Notes under the pieces: model-generated
Told to the model about the DNA's origin: nothing
What the model saw: only the letters and a program-made list of their open reading frames with translations
Databases searched by the model: none
Shown here: positions 58,960 through 64,000 of the stretch, piece by piece
Numbering within the stretch: the first letter of the stretch is position 1
Layout of the letters: the number at the start of each line of letters is the position of its first letter
Position numbers and translations under genes: made by a program
Origin: an uncultured Prevotellaceae bacterium
GTDB lineage: Bacteria; Bacteroidota; Bacteroidia; Bacteroidales; Bacteroidaceae
DNA: 64,000 bases
Reading direction: 5' to 3'
Assembly (NCBI GenBank): GCA_947166305.1
Contig: CAMVDV010000003.1
Coordinates: 44,635-108,634, forward strand

Positions 58960-61224
58960 CTACTTGGAGAGGGCGAGGCGGAACGTTTGGCGCGGCTTCA
59001 TCTGCTTGAGGATGACATCGCCCGTGGCAGGGTGTCGCAAGCGGAGCAGACCGCCGCGTTCGCTCCTCACGCTCAGCGAGACGACGCGACCGCCCTTCCG
59101 TTCAGCCGAAACAAGGAAGGCTCCCATGGCACGCAGCTCGCGGAAACTCACGTCGCGCCACGCCTCGGGCACCGCAGGGAACACCTCGATGATGCCCGTG
59201 TGACTCTGCAAGAGCATCTCCTGCACGCCGGAAGCGAAGGCAAAGTTGCCCTCGAGCGTGAACGGACGATAGGTGAAGCGCGACTTGCCAGTGCGCGTCT
59301 GGTCGCCATTGGCGTGGAAGGAATTGCGCAGGCAGAAGCATTGTGCAAAGGTGCGCAGCGCCTCAGCCGCCTCGTCGCCGTGCTTGGCCCTCGCCTCCAA
59401 GTTGCCCAGCCACGAATAGGAATAGCCCGTCCACCAGTCCGGCCCGTGGCGATGCAGCCCAGCCAGCGTGGAATCGACAATCGCCTGCTGCCGTGAGCCC
59501 TGACTCACGTCGAGGAGTCCGAGCGGATGGATGGCCATGGCGTGGGAAAAATGACGGTGCGACGACCTGTAGGGCAGACTCGGCGAGATGGCGAGGGCTC
59601 CCGTTGCATCGAGCGCAAAGTCGGGCAACTCCTCGGAAAGCCTGCGCCAATGGGCAGCATCCGACGCCATGCCGAGCGAATCGGCCATCTCCGAGGCAGC
59701 ACAGAAAGCAAAGCGAGTGAGCGCAAGGTCGTAGTTTGTGAAGTCCGTGAACCACGCCGAGAGGCTATTGTTATTGATCTCCGGACTGGAACTGAACTCC
59801 AGGACACGTCGGCCCGCACTGTCCGTCTGCGTCTGCTGCTCGAGGAAAGTGGCCACATCCTTGACGTATGGATAGCCACGGCTGGCGAGAAAGTCGGCAT
59901 CGGCCGAATACTTCCAGTGCAAATAGAAGTGCTGTGCAAGCCACGCCCCGGTGGTTTGCGAGAAAGAGTACTGTAGCCAACCGGGGATAGGCTGTCCGTC
60001 GAGGGCACAAGTGCCAGGCACATTCAGCCCATCCTTGCCGTAGAATCGGCGGGTAAAAGCCTTGTGTGTCGGCCGTTGAGCCCAAAGGGTATTGATGTAA
60101 GCCAAGCCTTCGTCGAGGTGATTGGCAGCATAGACGGGCCAATAACTTAGTTGGGTGTTGAGGTCATGATGGTAGTCTCCGCGCCAGGGCGGCAGGCGTC
60201 CGTCGTCGGCAGTCCACACGGCTTGCAGCGAGATGGGATAGGATTCTGTCCGACTGGCAGAGCCAAGTTTATACATCTCGCGGTCGTACTGGTTCTGAAG
60301 CAAGGTGTCGGGCAGCGTAATGCTTGACTTCTGCCAGAAACTGCTCCAGTATTCCTGATGCCGGGCAAAGCTTTTGCCGATGCCTCGGCGCAAGGCTTGC
60401 CGCACTTCCTGCTGGGCCTTGTCGGAGGAGAGCGAGGAGGTGATGCTCCAAGCCCCTGCCACGGCATTGCCCTGCCGCTGCCATCCGAGGGCGACATCAT
60501 AGCTGAATCCGCCCCAACCCTGCTGATGATAGAGGGTAAGGCCGTCGGCCTGCGTCACGGGACCTTGTTTGTATCCGAGCCTTGCCAAAGCCGCATCGCC
60601 CAGTCCGCCATCGCCTTGTTTCTCGGCATCGCCGCCGTAGTCGGGGGTGAGGAGCTGGGGTTCGAAGCCTTCGGGCACGTTCTCGAAGAGGAACCAGCCC
60701 ACGGGTCGGTCGGCCTGGACGAAGGTCAGGAGGCGGGCACCGCTGTCCCAACGGACCTCGCAGACGGCGCTCCGGAGGGAAATGCTTGACCCTACGACCT
60801 GCCCCAGCCGGCCCGAATCGAACTCAAGCGCGGCCCCAGGAATCTTGGAGGGTGCCGGACTGCCGCCAATCTCTCGCTCCAGCTCGCGGACCACGGGGTC
60901 GTAGTCGCGGCTGCGAATGTGCTGGCTGATCCAATCGAAGCTGAAGTGCTCGCCCTGGAAGCTCTCGATGGGGCGCAAGTCCCAGAGGTCCGTGCGGTCG
61001 AGCGAGAAGCGGAGGCGGCCATTCTTCTGCCATACGAGCTGTCCCACCGTGGCGTTGCCCAGCGGAAGCCCTTCGTCCCAGACGGAAGCGAGGTCGCCGA
61101 AGCGGAGATCGCCCGCCGTGGCCGTCGGCTCGATGCGTAGCTTGCGGGCCAAGGCTGTCGACGATGCCAGCGGAGGCAGGGCAAGAAAAGCAAGAGCGAG
61201 AAGGATGTGGTGTGTGTCTCTCAT
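58960..61224 (-). CDS. GH95 alpha-L-fucosidase family protein
   Basis: A 754-residue exported enzyme (signal peptide MRDTHHILLALAFLALPPLASS). GH95 features: an N-terminal beta domain with WDEGLPLGNATVGQLVW and LDRTDLWDLRPIE; an alpha/alpha barrel with the substrate loop GDYHHDLNTQLSYWPVY and NHLDEGL; FSSSPEINNNSLSAWFTDFTNYDL; HRHFSHAMAIHPLG; and a final beta domain. GH95 removes alpha-1,2-fucose or galactose from glycans such as milk, mucin or xyloglucan chains. The start at 61224 gives the best signal peptide; an earlier in-frame ATG lies inside the 22-bp array. Confidence 0.88.
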   Translation of the reverse strand: MRDTHHILLALAFLALPPLASSTALARKLRIEPTATAGDLRFGDLASVWDEGLPLGNATVGQLVWQKNGRLRFSLDRTDLWDLRPIESFQGEHFSFDWISQHIRSRDYDPVVRELEREIGGSPAPSKIPGAALEFDSGRLGQVVGSSISLRSAVCEVRWDSGARLLTFVQADRPVGWFLFENVPEGFEPQLLTPDYGGDAEKQGDGGLGDAALARLGYKQGPVTQADGLTLYHQQGWGGFSYDVALGWQRQGNAVAGAWSITSSLSSDKAQQEVRQALRRGIGKSFARHQEYWSSFWQKSSITLPDTLLQNQYDREMYKLGSASRTESYPISLQAVWTADDGRLPPWRGDYHHDLNTQLSYWPVYAANHLDEGLAYINTLWAQRPTHKAFTRRFYGKDGLNVPGTCALDGQPIPGWLQYSFSQTTGAWLAQHFYLHWKYSADADFLASRGYPYVKDVATFLEQQTQTDSAGRRVLEFSSSPEINNNSLSAWFTDFTNYDLALTRFAFCAASEMADSLGMASDAAHWRRLSEELPDFALDATGALAISPSLPYRSSHRHFSHAMAIHPLGLLDVSQGSRQQAIVDSTLAGLHRHGPDWWTGYSYSWLGNLEARAKHGDEAAEALRTFAQCFCLRNSFHANGDQTRTGKSRFTYRPFTLEGNFAFASGVQEMLLQSHTGIIEVFPAVPEAWRDVSFRELRAMGAFLVSAERKGGRVVSLSVRSERGGLLRLRHPATGDVILKQMKPRQTFRLALSK

Positions 61225-61260
61225 CGTTGTTTCAGATTTTATTTGGTTATTTAATAATAA

Positions 61261-61348
61261 TGTATAGAGCGTTTTCAGGATAAGGGTACACCCTTCTCTG
61301 AGGAAGGGCACGCCGTTCTCCGGATAAAGGCACGCCGTTCTCAGAGCA
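61261..61348. repeat. 22-bp tandem array, 4 units, overlapping the msrC stop
   Basis: Units start at 61261, 61283, 61305 and 61327; units 3 and 4 share GGCACGCCGTTCTC. The msrC stop (61341-61343, minus strand) falls within unit 4. Confidence 0.85.
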
Positions 61349-61808
61349 AGGCTGCTATCTGCTCGAGGTAGCGGCGGTCGGTCTCGTCGAAAGCGTCGAG
61401 CCTGTCGCTGTCAATGTCGAGGACCGCGACGACTTCTCCCTCTCGGATGATGGGCACGACGATTTCGCTCCTTGAAGCCGACGAGCAGGCTATGTGGCCT
61501 GGGAACTTGTCGACGTCGGGCACGAGCTGTGTCTCTGCCTTCGCCCAGGCGGTGCCGCAGACTCCCCGACCCTTGCGGATGCGGGTGCAGGCCATGGGGC
61601 CCTGGAATGGACCGAGCACGAGTTCGCCGTCCACGACACGGTAGAAGCCTGTCCACCAGAAGCGGAACGTCTCCTGGAGCATTGCGCTGACGTTGGCCAT
61701 GTTCGCTATGATGTCCGTCTCGCCATCGACCACGGCCGCTATCTGCGGCAGGAGCGTCTCGTAGCGCTCCTGCTTGGTCGTGCCCTGGATGATGAGTTGT
61801 TCTGCCAT
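61341..61808 (-). CDS. msrC: Free methionine-(R)-sulfoxide reductase (GAF domain)
   Basis: fRMsr reduces free methionine-R-sulfoxide with thioredoxin. The 155-residue single GAF domain has WWTGFYRVVDGELVLGPFQG, GVCGTAWAKAETQLVPDV (one active Cys) and FPGHIACSSASRSEIVVPI (the catalytic Cys), then VLDIDSDRLDAFDETD. The start at 61808 (MAEQLIIQG) gives the normal family length. It lies 40 bp after the initiator gene on the same strand. Confidence 0.92.
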   Translation of the reverse strand: MAEQLIIQGTTKQERYETLLPQIAAVVDGETDIIANMANVSAMLQETFRFWWTGFYRVVDGELVLGPFQGPMACTRIRKGRGVCGTAWAKAETQLVPDVDKFPGHIACSSASRSEIVVPIIREGEVVAVLDIDSDRLDAFDETDRRYLEQIAALL

Positions 61809-61848
61809 ACGGGTTCGTTCTTTTCTCTGACGCCTCGGGCTGTGCCGC

Positions 61849-63297
61849 CTAAACGTCCTGGAAGATGTAGGTGAGGCGCTTGTCGGCACCGAAGGCGCTG
61901 TAGAAGTAGCTGATAATCTCGCCCAGATGTTCCTCCCACTGCTCGGAGACAAACTTGTTGGGGACTGAGACGAAGACGACTTTGTCGCGGACTGACCACA
62001 GACTGGCACAGGTCATGTACTGCTCGAAGAACTGGTCGCCGAGCCTTTCCCTTGCCTTTTCCATCCAGAGGTCCCACTTCTCGAGGTAGATGGGCTGGAC
62101 GTAGGGGCGGTCGGACTCTTCGTCTTTCACTTCTTCGGCTTCCACGAACTCCGGTTCCTTGGGCTTCTGGTGCTCGAGGAGCCAGCGGTGAAGCACTTCA
62201 GTAACGTATGCATGGACGTTGTCGGGTTGCTTTTGCTCGATAAGCTGGTCGATGCGGGCGAGTTCGTCCTTGAGGTCGATGCCGTCGTAAATGAGGTTTT
62301 CGAGCCTGGCCCACTCGGCGGGCTGCAGTCTGTAGCGGGTGATGAGCTTGGAACGCGTTTTGCCCAGGAAGGTCTCGTACTGCTGTGCCTGCCCCATCTT
62401 GCCCTCCTTGATGGTGAAGCGTATGCTGTCCGGGTCGCCTCGGCTGACGCCGTGAGGATAGACGGGCTCGTAGTCGAAGCAGAACTCCACTTTGCCCTCG
62501 TCGGAGAGCTTGCGCATCTCGCGGAGCACGGGGTCGAGCACGTCGCGGTGGAAAGCGCCGTACTTGACGTAGCGGTTCTCCGTGATGCGCTTACGGTCCT
62601 TGCTGAAGGTGAGCACGCCGAAGAATTCCTTCAGATCGATGTAGTTGACGGTGCAGGACCCTATTTTCCTCCAGGCACTCAGGTAGATGTAAAGTCGGGG
62701 AGTGCGCGGGCTTCGACAGAGCTGCGTGATGCCTTTCAGGTGACGGGTGTAGCCTTTGCGCAGATTGAGTATTTCGCGGGCGCTCTCGTCCACCATGTCT
62801 ATCTTGATGACACCCTTCCTGCGCTGACCGCTCTTGTAGGCCACGCGCTCGCCCTCTGCGTTGAGCTCGGCCGTGGGGAACTCTATCTTGTGGAAGATGT
62901 TCTGCTTGATGATGTACGTCTGCCGCTCATGCTCGTCGTAGCGCTTGTAGGACATGTCGACGTGGAGCAGGGCTTCGCAGGCTTGCTCCAGCTCTCCGTA
63001 CTTCTTCGGACTGATGCCCAGCTCCTTGAGCGGTATCTCAAAGTGCAAGAGGTTGCCCGTCAGGTCCTCAGGCTTGAAGAGGAACGACGACTCGCCAAGG
63101 CTCAGCTGCTCGCGGATGCGGTCCTGGAGCTGCGCAATGATGGCAATCATCAGGTTGGTCTGCACGAGCGAGAAGTTGCCGCGAATCTGGGTGTAGCTCA
63201 CCGGATTCAAGATAAAGTCCATGCCCCGACCGCCCGAAAACTGCTGAACCAGTTCGTTGCCGGTGCTCACGATGGAGGGTCCTCTTTTCTTTACCAT
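61849..63297 (-). CDS. Rep_3-type replication initiator with DnaA domain I-like C-terminus
   Basis: A 482-residue protein. The first 300 residues follow the RepB/Rep_3 plasmid initiator plan of two winged helices: NFSLVQTNLMIAIIAQLQDR, LGISPKKYGELEQACEALL, FHKIEFPTAELN and RLYIYLSAWRKIG with NRYVKYGAFHRDVLDPVLREM. The last 75 or so residues (YLEKWDLWMEKARERLGDQFF ... VVFVSVPNKFVSEQWEEHL) match the plan of DnaA domain I, which binds helicase loaders. The neighbours are ordinary chromosomal genes. The start at 63297 is fixed by the promoter at 63324-63355, since the upstream in-frame ATGs lie inside or before it. Its role on the chromosome is unknown. Confidence 0.82.
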   Translation of the reverse strand: MVKKRGPSIVSTGNELVQQFSGGRGMDFILNPVSYTQIRGNFSLVQTNLMIAIIAQLQDRIREQLSLGESSFLFKPEDLTGNLLHFEIPLKELGISPKKYGELEQACEALLHVDMSYKRYDEHERQTYIIKQNIFHKIEFPTAELNAEGERVAYKSGQRRKGVIKIDMVDESAREILNLRKGYTRHLKGITQLCRSPRTPRLYIYLSAWRKIGSCTVNYIDLKEFFGVLTFSKDRKRITENRYVKYGAFHRDVLDPVLREMRKLSDEGKVEFCFDYEPVYPHGVSRGDPDSIRFTIKEGKMGQAQQYETFLGKTRSKLITRYRLQPAEWARLENLIYDGIDLKDELARIDQLIEQKQPDNVHAYVTEVLHRWLLEHQKPKEPEFVEAEEVKDEESDRPYVQPIYLEKWDLWMEKARERLGDQFFEQYMTCASLWSVRDKVVFVSVPNKFVSEQWEEHLGEIISYFYSAFGADKRLTYIFQDV

Positions 63298-63323
63298 TTC
63301 GTAGACAAATAGTTTTTCCGGTG

Positions 63324-63355
63324 CAAAATTAAACCATTTAATCATAATATGCAAA
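63324..63355 (-). promoter_or_regulatory. Promoter for the initiator gene
   Basis: On the minus strand TTTG (63355-63352), 20 nt and TAATTTTG (63331-63324), about 27 nt before the start codon. Confidence 0.75.
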
Positions 63356-63399
63356 TTTTTAAGTTAGAAATTTTATTTATTTCCCCTTGAAAGTGTTCC

Positions 63400-63790
63400 G
63401 AAGTCTCGCACGAAGGTCTTTCCTGCGCCTCGCACGGAGTTCTTCCGTGCCCGTCGCACGGCAATGTCCTGCCTCGTCGGCACCATGCTCAGGCACATCC
63501 GCCGCACCCCACTCTCCCTTGCCGTCGCACGGGAATGTTCCTGCCGCCGCACTTTTTTGTTCCTGCCGATAGCACGGCAGTCCTCTTGCCGTCACATAGG
63601 AATGTTCTTGCCACCACACTTTCCTGTTCCTGCCAATAGCACCGCAGTCCTCTTGTCGAAGTCACGAAAGTCCTCGGCGCATCATTACGGCAGGGTTCTT
63701 TTCCTCGGCACGGCGATGCTCTTTCCATTGTCACGGCGTTGCTCTTTATATCGGCACAGCGTTGCTCTACCCAAGCGCACGGAATTGGTG
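63400..63790. repeat. Degenerate 22-24 bp tandem array, about 16 units
   Basis: GCACGG-type cores recur every 24 bp from 63408 to 63504 and then about every 22-23 bp. A higher-order duplication is visible: the block at 63522-63588 is repeated at 63589-63655 (67 bp, three units). No gene is supported here; this array and the next fill the last 600 bp. Confidence 0.75.
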
Positions 63791-63858
63791 AAGAAGTCCT
63801 CAGCGCCCCCGCGGAAACACCGCCCGACCCCCGTCAGAACGGCCTGCCCCTCCTGGAA

Positions 63859-64000
63859 AACCCTTCACGCTTCTTTGGGAACCTTTCACGCTTCTTTGGA
63901 AACCCTTCACGCTTCTTCGGAAACCCTTCACGCTTCTTCGGAAATCCTTCACGCTTCTTCGGAAATCCTTCACGCTTCTTCGGAAATCCTTCACGCTTCT
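63859..64000. repeat. 21-bp tandem array, at least 6.7 units, cut by the window end
   Basis: Units start at 63859, 63880, 63901, 63922, 63943, 63964 and 63985, with CCTTCACGCTTCTTCGGA. The spacing of 21 would keep a reading frame (seven codons, KDFRRSV on the minus strand), but no promoter or start supports translation. Confidence 0.9.

Noticed and set aside
63800..63994. A coding repeat protein (KDFRRSV units) on the minus strand
   Set aside because: The 21-bp spacing keeps a frame open by necessity; there is no start signal or promoter, and the neighbouring old array is not coding.
1..64000. tRNA, rRNA, tmRNA or RNase P genes
   Set aside because: I saw no cloverleaf, T-loop or other conserved core; a scan with covariance models would settle it.

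Overview
The window reads as a moderately GC-rich Bacteroidales chromosome, most like the Prevotellaceae. Promoters follow the Bacteroidetes pattern TTTG, 19-21 nt, TAnnTTTG (best examples at 5461, 14479, 44114, 46550 and 55703, and on the minus strand at 46450 and 63355). Shine-Dalgarno signals are weak. The gene content fits the group: BspA-type leucine-rich repeats, GLUG-type surface proteins, GH95, GH127 and GH123-like glycan enzymes, a xylose operon and DUF3109. Nothing here is a tRNA or rRNA that I can support.

Layout. 1-5.4 kb: end of the site-2 protease gene rseP, a small lipoprotein, a CCA-adding enzyme, sigma-54 (rpoN) and a PAP2-like membrane protein. 5.4-8.6 kb: a promoter with a long structured RNA, two envelope proteins, a pRiA4b ORF-3 family protein and purE. 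8.9-16 kb: a sigma factor joined to a membrane anchor and a beta-barrel-like domain, a methyltransferase, a CotH/lamin-tail surface protein, a compact ispG and an unknown exported protein. 17-20 kb: a low-GC AAA ATPase flanked by 49-bp direct repeats, then rmuC. 20-25 kb: xylA, xylB and a sugar/H+ symporter on the minus strand. 25.7-40.3 kb: an exported FAD oxidoreductase and two giant tandem GLUG proteins, with an overlooked 49-codon gene between them. 40.8-47.8 kb: a beta-helix protein, an ECF sigma/anti-sigma/lipoprotein operon, gpmI, a YafQ-type toxin-antitoxin pair, ung and a DUF3109 protein. 47.9-61.3 kb: a BspA-like protein and a glycan-degrading set (alpha/alpha-barrel enzyme, GH123-like, GH127, GH95). 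61.3-64 kb: msrC and a chromosomal Rep_3-type initiator with a DnaA domain I-like tail.

The most striking feature is not a gene. About eighteen loci, almost all between genes or across a stop codon, carry tandem repeats whose unit is 22 bp (21-24 bp in two). The period stays the same although the sequence falls into several unrelated families. Separately, eight copies of a roughly 70-105 bp element made of two GC-rich hairpins inside an outer inverted pair are scattered through the window, and six of them lie inside open reading frames and are translated. Together with a GTAGGGACGCG palindrome family and other inverted repeats, they fill most of the non-coding space.

Functionally, the carbohydrate enzymes, xylose operon and surface adhesin-like proteins suggest a gut or oral commensal feeding on plant and host glycans. 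Six exported proteins share a short C-terminal tail (aromatic-x-Leu/Val-x-Gly ... Gly-Ile/Leu ... Lys-Lys) that suggests a common sorting route, possibly type IX secretion.
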